The notes under the pieces are model-generated. The model made no database searches. It was not told the DNA's origin and saw only the letters and a list, made by a program, of their open reading frames with translations. This document shows positions 9,876-19,126 of a DNA stretch of 64,000 nucleotides, in pieces. The translations under genes were made by a program, and so were the position numbers. This DNA is from Akkermansiaceae bacterium (GTDB lineage Bacteria > Verrucomicrobiota > Verrucomicrobiia > Verrucomicrobiales > Akkermansiaceae). The DNA lies in contig JAPKDJ010000007.1 in assembly GCA_026421245.1 (NCBI GenBank), forward strand, positions 1 to 64,000, read 5' to 3'. How positions within the stretch are numbered: position 1 is the first letter of the stretch; the number at the start of each line of letters is the position of its first letter.

Positions 9876-10991
9876 TTAAAGCGGTAGTTCAAAAAGATCG
9901 GGTGCCTGAGACGTGATGGTTTGATTCCCTTCGTCAGTGATGATCACGATATCTTCGATGCGGACTCCAAATCTCCCTTCGAGATAAATGCCAGGTTCGA
10001 CGGTGAAAGCCATGCCTGGCACTAGCTTTGTTTCAGGTGCCCGTGGGGAAAGGTTGAGGCCGGGGTCGTGGGTTTCGAGCCCAATGCTATGGCCCAAACC
10101 GTGGGTAAAACTCTTGCCGTGCCCGGAAGCTTCAATGATGTCGCGGGCGGTTTGATCGATCTCGTGGTTGCTTATGCCGGGGGACATCGTATCGATGGCG
10201 GATTGTTGCGCGGCTTGGACGATCCCGTGGATTTCCTGCATTTCTGGTGAAGCTTTTCCAAGGCAGACCATTCGCGTCATGTCGGAGGCGTAGCCTTGAT
10301 AGATGACACCGAGGTCGATGAGGAGCAGGTCGTCAGGATTGATGATGGTTCGGTCCGGGAGATGGTGGATTTCCCAGCAGTTTGGTCCGGCGGCGATAAT
10401 GGGCTCAAAAGAATAACAGTCGATGTCGTCGTTGGCGGCCATTTCGGCGAGGATCAGTCCCTGAACCGCTCGCTCAGTCATGCCAGGACGGATTGCAGGG
10501 AGGATGGAGTTGAAGACCTGCTCGTTGATTTGCTGGGATTTATGAAGGAGGGCGATTTCGGTGGAGGATTTGATTTGCCTGATTTGCTCGATCACAATGG
10601 TCGGATGGATCTTATGGAGCGGGAATTGGTCTCGCCATTTCAAGAGCGTATGGTGGCTGATTGTCGAGTCGACTCCCAGAGTAAGCGGGCTATTGCAAAG
10701 CCGTTTTTGAATTCCGGACAGAGCGTCGACTTCGATGGAGATTTCAAGGGCTGAACTGAGGCTCGCCGTCTGGGCCATTGCCCAGGCGAGGGTGCGGAAC
10801 GAGGTGAAGAGAATGGCTTCGTTCTGCGTGACGAGGAGGGTTCCTGGTTCCCCTCGAAATCCCGTCGCGTAGCGTATGTTTGCCGTGTTTGTCGTGATCA
10901 AGGCGTCCAGTCCGAGATCGGCGATGCTGTGCCGGACCCTCTTGAGGCGTCCTGCCATTTCCGAAGTTGAGAAGCTGAGGTGGTCCGACAT
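9876..10991 (-). CDS. M24 family Xaa-Pro peptidase (aminopeptidase P/prolidase-like)
   Basis: DLLLIDLGVIYQGYASDMTRM, FTHGLGHSIGLETHDPG, GMAFTVEPGIYLEGRFGVRIEDIVIIT. Confidence 0.92.
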   Translation of the reverse strand: MSDHLSFSTSEMAGRLKRVRHSIADLGLDALITTNTANIRYATGFRGEPGTLLVTQNEAILFTSFRTLAWAMAQTASLSSALEISIEVDALSGIQKRLCNSPLTLGVDSTISHHTLLKWRDQFPLHKIHPTIVIEQIRQIKSSTEIALLHKSQQINEQVFNSILPAIRPGMTERAVQGLILAEMAANDDIDCYSFEPIIAAGPNCWEIHHLPDRTIINPDDLLLIDLGVIYQGYASDMTRMVCLGKASPEMQEIHGIVQAAQQSAIDTMSPGISNHEIDQTARDIIEASGHGKSFTHGLGHSIGLETHDPGLNLSPRAPETKLVPGMAFTVEPGIYLEGRFGVRIEDIVIITDEGNQTITSQAPDLFELPL

Positions 10992-11093
10992 GTTCTTTGA
11001 GAATCGGATCTTATGTCAGTCTCGAATTGGAACCAGTCGATAAAGAAGAGCTGTTGGGCGAAAGCTTGGGGTGGTTTGGCCGTATCAGGCGGC

Positions 11094-12878
11094 ATGATGC
11101 GGTTTCCGGCACTTTTCACTCTTTCGATGGCATTGGTTCACGGGCAGATTCCGGAAGAACCTGGAAAAGCGGCGGCCGCTTTGAAAATTCTGGATGGGTG
11201 GCACGAGAAGAATTCAAAAAAGGAGGTTCGGACGCTTCACTTCGTGCTTTGGACACCCAAGGGAAGGAATCCGCCAAGGGGGTATGAGGCGCGACTGACG
11301 AGGATCATGACGCACATCCGGGATTTTTATGCGAAGGAGATGGCACGATTAAGATTTGGGCCGCGCTCCATCAACCTGCCGATGGAAAAGAGTGGCTTGA
11401 AGATTCACCTCATCGAAGGAAAGAATGCGGAGAGCGAATACGGAATGTCTTCGGGGAATGTCATTAAGCAGGAATGTCTGCCGGTTTTGGCAGAGAAGGG
11501 GATTGATGGGAAAAAGGAGACCCTCGTGATTTTTTGCAACCTTGCGCAGTGGGATGAGGAGAATCTAAAGTTCACTCATCAGTCTCCCTATTATGCGGGC
11601 GGCAATCATCAGGGAGGGACGGCGTGGCAGTTGGATTCGCCCGAACTTGATACCACGAACCTGTCTCTCAAGAAGCCGATCATTCGTGACGGGCAATATG
11701 GACGGATTTCCTTGGGCAAGCACAATTCGATCTTCATCGGTGGAATCTGCCATGAACTAGGGCACGCCCTGGGATTACCACACTGTAGGGAACGGCCGGA
11801 TGAGGCGGACCGAGGAACGGCACTTATGGGATCGGGGAATCGGAGCTATGGGGATGAACTCCGTGGGGAAGGAAAGGGATCGTTTTTGACCTTTGCCCAC
11901 GCTTTGCGCTTGGCTTCGCACCCCCAGTTTTCGGGATCAACGAAGGGGATGAATCTTCCCGTGGAGGCTAAAATTGATGACTTGAAGCTGACCGTGAAAG
12001 GGAAGGCGATTCATGTTTCAGGCAAACTGACGGCAAACCCACCGGCATACGCGGTAGTTGCTTACTTCGATCCCGATGGAGGGAGCGATTACAATGCGAC
12101 GACGGCAACAGCAGTGCCGGATGGAAACGGGAATTTTACTCTTTCGTCAGATGCCTTGGTAGCGGGAAAGTCGGGAGAGCTCCGCTTGATTCCCCTCCAT
12201 GTGAATGGCTCGACAGGCGGTTGGCTTTCCCAGACCAAGTTTAAGTATCCCTATAGGGTAAAGACGGATGGGACACCTGATTTGGGCGCTTTCGAGGTGC
12301 GAGCTGCTCTGACTCCCCTTGTTGACGCGTTGCGGGGTCGGGACCGGGAAAAGGCGGTGTCGATTGCCCGCCAACTTCCGGAGGGGAGGACACGTGAGAT
12401 TGCCGAGAACATTCTGGCAAGAGGAGGGAAGCCGACGAAGAGTCCGGCGGATGCCGGAGCGAAAGGTAAGGAGGCTTCGCTCACTTCCTTCAAGCCATCT
12501 GCGGTGAAGGTAGGATGGGGGCGCCCGGCCTTTAATTACCTGCCCGAGCCACCGTTTATGCTCGAAGCAGGAGGGAAGATTTTCACGACGGGAATCTATG
12601 GTTATGCTCCGGCAAAACATCGCTATGATTTGGGTGAAAAATGGAAAAAGTTTTTCGGCAAGGTGGGAATGGCATTCGGAAAGGGCGGTTCGGTTCGCTT
12701 TGAAGTTAAGGGTGATGGTAAAACGCTTTGGAAGTCGAAGGTCATCAAGTCTGGGGGCTTGCTCGATTACTCGGTAGATGTTTCCGCGGTGAAGTTGCTC
12801 GAGTTGGTGGTTGATCCCACCAACGATGGAACCAGTTCCGACTGGGGCTTGTGGCTGGAGCCTAGGCTCTCAAGATAG
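11094..12878 (+). CDS. Secreted metzincin-like metalloprotease with C-terminal NPCBM-like domain
   Basis: HELGHALGLPH zinc motif and TALMGSGN Met-turn-like motif; C-terminal 'GGKIFTTGIYGYAPAKHRYDLGEKWKKFFGKVG' like NPCBM; start MMRFPALF at 11094. Confidence 0.75.
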   Translation: MMRFPALFTLSMALVHGQIPEEPGKAAAALKILDGWHEKNSKKEVRTLHFVLWTPKGRNPPRGYEARLTRIMTHIRDFYAKEMARLRFGPRSINLPMEKSGLKIHLIEGKNAESEYGMSSGNVIKQECLPVLAEKGIDGKKETLVIFCNLAQWDEENLKFTHQSPYYAGGNHQGGTAWQLDSPELDTTNLSLKKPIIRDGQYGRISLGKHNSIFIGGICHELGHALGLPHCRERPDEADRGTALMGSGNRSYGDELRGEGKGSFLTFAHALRLASHPQFSGSTKGMNLPVEAKIDDLKLTVKGKAIHVSGKLTANPPAYAVVAYFDPDGGSDYNATTATAVPDGNGNFTLSSDALVAGKSGELRLIPLHVNGSTGGWLSQTKFKYPYRVKTDGTPDLGAFEVRAALTPLVDALRGRDREKAVSIARQLPEGRTREIAENILARGGKPTKSPADAGAKGKEASLTSFKPSAVKVGWGRPAFNYLPEPPFMLEAGGKIFTTGIYGYAPAKHRYDLGEKWKKFFGKVGMAFGKGGSVRFEVKGDGKTLWKSKVIKSGGLLDYSVDVSAVKLLELVVDPTNDGTSSDWGLWLEPRLSR

Positions 12879-12935
12879 GCTGCAATTATCTGATCTTTCT
12901 CTTGGGTCATTTTAGTTCGGAAGTCAGACTGCGGC

Positions 12936-13580
12936 GTGATGAGTGAGAGCGAAGTGCTTTGTCTGGAAGGCTTTTCCAAGTCCTTTGGTGATGTGGTGGC
13001 TTTGGATGATGTTTCCCTTTCGGTGAAGCAAGGAGAGGTGGTGGCGCTTCGCGGACCGAGCGGCGCGGGGAAATCGACGCTCCTCTATATGATTGCCGGA
13101 TTGTTGGCTCCCGATGCCGGGACGGTAAAAGTGGCGGGGGTTGATCCCTACACTTTGAGCTCTTCCAAGCGGACGCTTTATAGGAGCGGTGACCTTAGAA
13201 TGGTTTTTCAGGATGCCCGGCTCATTTCCTACCTCAACATTCGGGAGAACATTCTCGTGGCGGGGGGCGATCCCCAACGTGCCGACGAGTTGATGGAGTC
13301 ACTCGGTCTGAGATCGCGCGGCACGCATGTCCCTAAGATGTTAAGTGCGGGGGAGCAACAACGGGCTGGTTTGGCTCGCGCCCTGGTTACCAATCCCAAG
13401 CTGGTGCTCGCCGATGAACCCACCGGAAACCTCGATGAAGAAAATACAGATCTCGTGATAGCGGGATTGCGAAGATGCGCCAATGAAGGCGGCGCGGCCT
13501 TGGTGGTCACTCATGATCCCCAGGTGATTGAAGGGGCTGACCGGGTGCTGAACCTTGAGGAAGGACAACTTCTACCATGA
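12936..13580 (+). CDS. ABC transporter ATP-binding protein, LolD/MacB-like
   Basis: Walker A GPSGAGKST, signature LSAGEQQRAGLARAL, Walker B LVLADEPTGNLDEE. Confidence 0.9.
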   Translation: MMSESEVLCLEGFSKSFGDVVALDDVSLSVKQGEVVALRGPSGAGKSTLLYMIAGLLAPDAGTVKVAGVDPYTLSSSKRTLYRSGDLRMVFQDARLISYLNIRENILVAGGDPQRADELMESLGLRSRGTHVPKMLSAGEQQRAGLARALVTNPKLVLADEPTGNLDEENTDLVIAGLRRCANEGGAALVVTHDPQVIEGADRVLNLEEGQLLP

Positions 13581-14299
13581 AGTACGAAGATTACTATACT
13601 TGGCAGGAGAATATTCCCGGCTTTGGAAAAGAGGCGCAGGAGCAGTTGAAAAATTCAACTGCCTTGGTGTCCCGTGTCGGAGGGCTTGGCGGCCCACTGG
13701 CCTTTTCACTGGCGGCGGCGGGTGTGGGAAGAATCATTCTGGCGCACGGCGGAGAGTTAAGGCCGGATGACTTGAATCGTCAGATTCTTATGACGCATGA
13801 AGGCTTGGGAACATTGCGGCACGAACAGGCTGCGGAGACCCTGCAGCGATTCAATCGTGATCTTCGGATTGAGTCAGTGGGAGAAAATATTTCGGAAGAG
13901 AATGTCAGTGATCTAGTTGGGGGAGCGGATATTGTTTTTTCCTGTGCCCCGCTCTTCGAGGAACGACTTTTGATGAATCGTGAGGCCATGCGGCAGGGGA
14001 AGTATTTTGTCGATGGTGCGATGTGCTCCATGGAAGGACACGTGCTTGCGGTTGATCCGGGGATTTCGACCTGTCTCGCCTGCCTCGTCAAAGAGCCTCC
14101 TGCCTACTGGAAGCGTCGCTTTCCAGTCATTGGTGCCGTATCCGCGATGGTGGCGCAGATCGCAGTTTTGGAAGGCCTCAAATTACTGACCCGCTTTGCC
14201 GAACCAGCTCTGGACCGTCTGATTCACGTTGATACATTGGCGATGCGAATGAAAAAAGTCCGGGTGCTTCGCGATCCTTCCTGCCCCCATTGTTCCTGA
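13577..14299 (+). CDS. ThiF/MoeB/HesA-family E1-like adenylyltransferase
   Basis: VGGLGGPLAFSLAAAGVGRIILAHG, DDLNRQILMTHEGLG, zinc CxxC pairs CLAC and CPHC. Confidence 0.88.
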   Translation: MKYEDYYTWQENIPGFGKEAQEQLKNSTALVSRVGGLGGPLAFSLAAAGVGRIILAHGGELRPDDLNRQILMTHEGLGTLRHEQAAETLQRFNRDLRIESVGENISEENVSDLVGGADIVFSCAPLFEERLLMNREAMRQGKYFVDGAMCSMEGHVLAVDPGISTCLACLVKEPPAYWKRRFPVIGAVSAMVAQIAVLEGLKLLTRFAEPALDRLIHVDTLAMRMKKVRVLRDPSCPHCS

Positions 14300-15783
14300 T
14301 GAAACGTCCGTTGCTTGTTTTTGTGGTATTACTCTCTTTTCTTGGAGGCGCATTTTGGTGGATGGTTCGTGATCAAGGTGGAAACGGGGCCGGAAAGGGG
14401 GACTTGTTGGTCCATTGTGCGGCGGGGCTGAGGAAGCCAATGGCCGAGATTGCGCGAAGGTATGAGAAGGAGTTTGGCGTGAAAGTAAATTTGCAATTCG
14501 GGGGCTCGGGGGCTTTGGGAAGTCAGTTGCAGGTGGCGGGTGGCGATTTGTATTTGCCGGCTGATCAGGGATATATTGATTCGGTGCGGGCGAAAGGGTT
14601 GCTGGAAGAGTCGATTCCGGTCGCCCGGTTGACTGCGGGATTGGTAGTGCCGAAGGGGAATCCGGAGGGGATTACGAGTTTGGATGATTTAAAAAGGGAG
14701 GGTTTGAAAATTTCGCTGGGGGAGAAGTCGGCATCGGTAGGGAAGTTCACCTGGTCAGTGTTGGGGAAGGAGGGGCTACTTGACGAAGTGAAGCCAAATG
14801 TCGTGGTGACGAAGCCGACGGTGAATGGGATTGTCGAGGATGTGGCGACGGGAGCGGTGGACGTCTCCCTGGCGTGGGATGCGGTGGCGGGGAATTATTC
14901 CGAGGTGGAATGGATCGCGGTGCCGGAGTTTACAAAACGCACAAAGCTGGCCTCGATTGGGGTTCTTACATCGAGCAAGGACGCAAAGCGGGCCTTACAC
15001 TTTGCCCGTTATACGACAGCGAAGGGCCGGGGGCGTGAGGTGTTTCTTGGGATGGGCTTTGATGTGCCTAATGAGGGTGATGTGTGGTCGGACCGTCCGG
15101 AGGTGACTTTGTTTTCGGGGTCGATGTTGCGACCGGCGATTCAGGAGCGAGTTCGGGAGTTTGAGGAGCGAGAAGGGTGTCGGGTCAATACGGTGTTTGA
15201 GGGGTGCGGGACTTTGGTCGCGCAGATGAATAGCGGGGTGATGCCGTCGGGATATTTTGCTTGCGACACCAAGTTTTTGGCAAAGGTTCAGGATCGTTTT
15301 TTTGCGGGAACGGTTGTGACGGGAAATGAGATTGTTTTGCTCGTTCGTAAGGGGAATCCGATGGGGCTTTTAGGTTTGAAAGATCTGGCCAAACCGGGAT
15401 TAAAATTGGGGGTTTGTGATAGTAGGAAAAGCGCACTCGGAGAGCTGACGCAAATCATGCTGGAGCGTCGGGGGATGGCGGATAAAATTGTGGGGAATGT
15501 TTTGGTAAAGGTCGCGAAAGGGGATGATTTGGTTTCCGCAATGCAAGCCCGTTCACTGGAAGCGGCTTTGATTTATCGCAGCAATGCTCTCGCGAGTCCG
15601 GTGACGTTGGAAGAGCATGAGATCGTGGAGTTACATGATGAACTGGCCTTTGCCGAGCAGCCTTATGCGATTGGGAAAGGGACGCCCTATCCGGAGTTGA
15701 TGAAACGACTTGGGGCCTATTTAAGCAATGGGGAGGCGCGGATGCGTTTTGAATCGTTGGGGTTTCGCTGGAGGTTAAAATGA
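14299..15783 (+). CDS. Molybdate-type ABC substrate-binding protein with two tandem ModA-like domains
   Basis: Domain 1 starts LLVHCAAGLRKPMAEIARRYEKEFGVKV; domain 2 starts VTLFSGSMLRPAIQERVREFEEREGCRV. Confidence 0.85.
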   Translation: MKRPLLVFVVLLSFLGGAFWWMVRDQGGNGAGKGDLLVHCAAGLRKPMAEIARRYEKEFGVKVNLQFGGSGALGSQLQVAGGDLYLPADQGYIDSVRAKGLLEESIPVARLTAGLVVPKGNPEGITSLDDLKREGLKISLGEKSASVGKFTWSVLGKEGLLDEVKPNVVVTKPTVNGIVEDVATGAVDVSLAWDAVAGNYSEVEWIAVPEFTKRTKLASIGVLTSSKDAKRALHFARYTTAKGRGREVFLGMGFDVPNEGDVWSDRPEVTLFSGSMLRPAIQERVREFEEREGCRVNTVFEGCGTLVAQMNSGVMPSGYFACDTKFLAKVQDRFFAGTVVTGNEIVLLVRKGNPMGLLGLKDLAKPGLKLGVCDSRKSALGELTQIMLERRGMADKIVGNVLVKVAKGDDLVSAMQARSLEAALIYRSNALASPVTLEEHEIVELHDELAFAEQPYAIGKGTPYPELMKRLGAYLSNGEARMRFESLGFRWRLK

Positions 15784-15927
15784 TGGGGCCCCTTCTAATT
15801 GTAAGTGCTGCCTTGAGCGGGACGATGGTTTGGATTTTATCAGGGATACGTAGTGGTGGGTTTCTTTCATGGGGTGTGAAATTTGCTCGTATTTTCAGGT
15901 GTGGATGTTGTGTAGAAAGCAGTCGGG

Positions 15928-16905
15928 ATGATGGATCAGGCCAAGCATAAGGATAACAGGATTTGGAGGGTGAGGCCGGAGTGGCCTTTCCTGCTTTTTC
16001 TGGTGTTTGTGGTTGCCGCTTATTTGGGCCTTCTGCTTCTGATGGTGGGGGCAAATGTGCTGACGATTTCGTGGGACGAGGCAGGGGAGATTTTGAAGGA
16101 TCCGGATATTCAGCATTCAATTAAGCTGACCTTTGTGACTTGCACGGTGACGGCGATTCTTTCGGTGCTGGTGTCGGTGCCGGTGGCCTATTTGCTGTCG
16201 CGATATCAGTTTCGAGGGAGGGCCTTGATCGATACTTTATTGGACATTCCGATTCTTTTGCCGCCGTTGATTGTGGGATTGAGTCTTTTGATTTTGTTTA
16301 ACCGGGTTTCGCCTTCAGATTGTTGTTGGATGCTGGCGGGAGGTTTTTTGCTGGCAGCAATATTTGGTGGTAAGGGATTGGTAAGAAATGTGACTGGGGG
16401 ATTGGTGGTTTTGTTTGGAGTGGGAGCGATGATTCTGAGTGTGAGTGAACGGTCGCTTGAGGATGTGGTGAGTGGGGTTGGATTGCCGATGACTTTTCAT
16501 CCACTGGGAGTCGTGCTTGCGCAGTTCCCGGTGGCGGCGGCGTTTGCGGTGAGGACGATGCGAACGACCTTTGATCAGATCAGTCCGCGCTACGAAGAAG
16601 TGGCAATGACTTTGGGTTGTAATCGGGGGCAGGCTTTCACTCGAGTCGTTTTGCCTCTGGCCGGGAAGGGGATGGTGGCGGCGGGAACGATGGCGTGGGC
16701 TCGGGCTCTTGGGGAGTTTGGTCCAATTTTAATTTTTGCCGGGGCGACACGGGGGAGAACGGAGGTGCTCGCGACTTCGGTCTTTTTGGAAATCAACATC
16801 GGGAATTTGCCCGGAGCAGCGGCTTTGTCTTTGCTCATGATTTTGTTGGCAGTGACGACCTTGTTGGTGGTGAGGTTTTTTGTCGGGAGAGGAGGGGCGG
16901 CATGA
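15928..16905 (+). CDS. modB: Molybdate-type ABC transporter permease (ModB-like)
   Basis: Multi-TM; EAA-like motif 'EEVAMTLGCNRGQAFTRVVLPLAGKGMVAAGTMAWARALGEFGPILIFAG'. Confidence 0.85.
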   Translation: MMDQAKHKDNRIWRVRPEWPFLLFLVFVVAAYLGLLLLMVGANVLTISWDEAGEILKDPDIQHSIKLTFVTCTVTAILSVLVSVPVAYLLSRYQFRGRALIDTLLDIPILLPPLIVGLSLLILFNRVSPSDCCWMLAGGFLLAAIFGGKGLVRNVTGGLVVLFGVGAMILSVSERSLEDVVSGVGLPMTFHPLGVVLAQFPVAAAFAVRTMRTTFDQISPRYEEVAMTLGCNRGQAFTRVVLPLAGKGMVAAGTMAWARALGEFGPILIFAGATRGRTEVLATSVFLEINIGNLPGAAALSLLMILLAVTTLLVVRFFVGRGGAA

Positions 16906-17534
16906 GCAATCCGATGTTGGCTCTGGAGAAGGTGACGGCGAGAGTGGGGCGGTTTGTCTTGCCGGAGTTTTCGCTGGAGATTCAAGAAGGGGAATGTGTG
17001 GCGTTGATGGGACCCAGTGGGTGTGGGAAGACAACTTTGATGGAGACGGTTTGCGGGTTGAGGAATGGGGTGACGAGTGGGCGAATTTTGTTGGACGGAG
17101 TGGACATTACTTCTCTCCCGCCGGGAGCAAGAGGGATTGGCTTGGTTCCGCAGGATGTGGCTCTCTTTCCAACGTTAAAAGTACGAGACCAGCTGGAGTT
17201 TGGCCCGAAACTACACGGTTGGGATTCTTCGGAAACCAAGGTGCGGGTTGAAGGTTTGGCTTTAGATTTGGGATTGGAGATGTTGCTGGATCGGTCGCCA
17301 GGTGGTCTTTCAGGAGGGGAGGCCAGAAGAGTGGCGCTCGGGAGGGCCCTGGCGTTGAGACCTCGTTTACTTTGTCTTGATGAAGCGCTGACCGGGTTGG
17401 ATGAAGCGAGACATACCGAAGTTTTGGCGGTGATCCGGAAGATGATTGAGAGGGAAGGGGTGACGGCACTGCATGTGACGCATTCAAAAAGGGAGGCCGA
17501 GGCGATTGCGGACCGAGTGGTGGTGATGGAGTGA
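16902..17534 (+). CDS. modC: Molybdate-type ABC transporter ATP-binding protein, short form
   Basis: Walker A GPSGCGKTT, signature LSGGEARRVALGRAL, Walker B LLCLDEALTGLDE; ATGA overlap with modB; ends right after H-loop region. Confidence 0.83.
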   Translation: MSNPMLALEKVTARVGRFVLPEFSLEIQEGECVALMGPSGCGKTTLMETVCGLRNGVTSGRILLDGVDITSLPPGARGIGLVPQDVALFPTLKVRDQLEFGPKLHGWDSSETKVRVEGLALDLGLEMLLDRSPGGLSGGEARRVALGRALALRPRLLCLDEALTGLDEARHTEVLAVIRKMIEREGVTALHVTHSKREAEAIADRVVVME

Positions 17535-17580
17535 GAAAAGACTCATTCGCCGACAAATTCCCGAGAGTTTATTGTGGCGG

Positions 17581-17869
17581 TTATTCGAAATGTCTTTGAC
17601 GTTTCTGGTGACGAGGGTGGGTTTTGATTCCACATCGGATTTCGGTCAAGCCGAGGACGCTGAGCCAGGTGGAATCTTGGGAGAGGCTTTGATGCCAAGT
17701 GCTGACTTTCGGGTGGCAGCGGGAGCCTTTAGGGAATTCGGAGTTGTCGGAGAAGAGGGTGAAAAATTCTTTTAGAAGTTGCTCAAGGATGGTGAGGTCT
17801 TGGCAGTAGAAATTGCGGGTGAGGATGAGGGGGTGGGTCCAGAGCGATGAAGAGGATGGTTTTTCTAAT
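17581..17869 (-). pseudogene. Small ORF downstream of FtsX-like permease, readable only with one frameshift
   Basis: ATG at 17869 overlaps permease stop; MIRKTILFIAL then, in another frame, THPLILTRNFYCQDLTILEQLLKEFFTLFSDNSEFPKGSRCHPKVSTWHQSLSQDSTWLSVLGLTEIRCGIKTHPRHQKRQRHFE*. Confidence 0.45.
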
Positions 17870-19076
17870 CATGTCGGAGGATGGTGACGGGGTCTTTGGT
17901 GAGGGCGTAGAGGGTGGGGAGCCACGCGGCGGCAGTGCTGGCGAGGGGGATGAGGAGCCAGGTGACGGGGGGGAGAGTGAAGGAGGTGGCTTTGGAGATG
18001 AGAAAGACGAGGGCGGTGGCGAGGAGTCCGATGAGGGTGGCACGGGCAAGAATAAGAGCGGCGATTTTGAAGTGGCTGACGCCAATGGCGCGGAGGGTTC
18101 CGATTTCGGGGAGTCGTTCGCGGACGTTGGTGAAGGCGAGGTAAGCGAGAGCGAGGAAGGCTCCGGCGGCGATGAGGGGGGAGAGGACGGAGGAGAAGCG
18201 GGCGCGTTCGGTTCGGGCGGCTTGGCGGCCTTCGAGGATGGTTTGTGTGGCTTGGCGTGCGCGGTCACCGGCTTTATTGCGAGCTTCGGCGCGGACCATG
18301 GCGGAAGAGCCGAGTTCGATGATTTGGACGTCGGGGAGGACGCTGGAAATTTCGGCGCGGATTTCGCCGAGGCGGTCGATGCTGGCGCAGTTGCAGCCGA
18401 GAGCGAGGATGGCGTTGATTTGGTTTTTGAGACCGAAGAGTTTTTGGGCTTCGTCGAGGTGGATCCAGGCGGAGCTATCGTCGCGGAAATTACGGGGAGG
18501 GTAGGTTTGGGAGACGGTATAGGTTTGGCCGTTGAGGGTGAGGGCATCGTCTTTTTTGAGGCCGAGGGAATTGTGGAGATCGTGTCCGAGGTTGATGGTG
18601 CCGGGAGCGAGGGGGCTCATGATGGGTTTCTTTTTCGAGCGGTGGGAGATGGGCACTTGTCCTTCGACTCCGATGAGGAGGATGGAGCGGTTTTTTTCCT
18701 GCCACTGGATGCGGCGGGAGAGTTGCGGGAGGAGGTGGTTGACGGTCACGATTTTGCTTTCGGCGAGTTTGTGGACGGAGTCCTGCGGCATGGTTTTTTC
18801 GGAGTATCCGCGTTCCTTGATCTGCCAGAGTTCTTCGCCAGCGGGGAAGAGGAAGACGTTGAAGCCGAGACCTTTCATGGTCTTGCGGATGTCGTCCTCG
18901 AGTGACTTCATTTCGGCTGAAGTTTTGGACTCGAGTTCGGCGAGTTGGGATTCGGTATTGCGGTCGAAGTCAGTGAGGCTGTTTTTGGCGGAGAGCCAGA
19001 CGGAGACCGCGGCGGCCACGGCGAGGGTGGCCAGGATGAAGTTAAATTTACGGTGTTTGATTTCGGCGAGGAACAT
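17865..19076 (-). CDS. FtsX-like ABC transporter permease
   Basis: N-terminal TM and periplasmic domain, C-terminal 'FTNVRERLPEIGTLRAIGVSHFKIAALILARATLIGLLATALVF' typical of FtsX/MacB. Confidence 0.85.
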   Translation of the reverse strand: MFLAEIKHRKFNFILATLAVAAAVSVWLSAKNSLTDFDRNTESQLAELESKTSAEMKSLEDDIRKTMKGLGFNVFLFPAGEELWQIKERGYSEKTMPQDSVHKLAESKIVTVNHLLPQLSRRIQWQEKNRSILLIGVEGQVPISHRSKKKPIMSPLAPGTINLGHDLHNSLGLKKDDALTLNGQTYTVSQTYPPRNFRDDSSAWIHLDEAQKLFGLKNQINAILALGCNCASIDRLGEIRAEISSVLPDVQIIELGSSAMVRAEARNKAGDRARQATQTILEGRQAARTERARFSSVLSPLIAAGAFLALAYLAFTNVRERLPEIGTLRAIGVSHFKIAALILARATLIGLLATALVFLISKATSFTLPPVTWLLIPLASTAAAWLPTLYALTKDPVTILRHD

Positions 19077-19126
19077 GGCGAATTGGGTCTCACGCAGAGG
19101 CGCGGAGTTTTGATAGGATGACCTTT

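Noticed and set aside
17847-18905. 352-aa plus-strand ORF rich in Gly/Glu/Asp
   Set aside because: Antisense to the FtsX-like permease; low-complexity composition typical of the opposite frame of a GC-rich gene.
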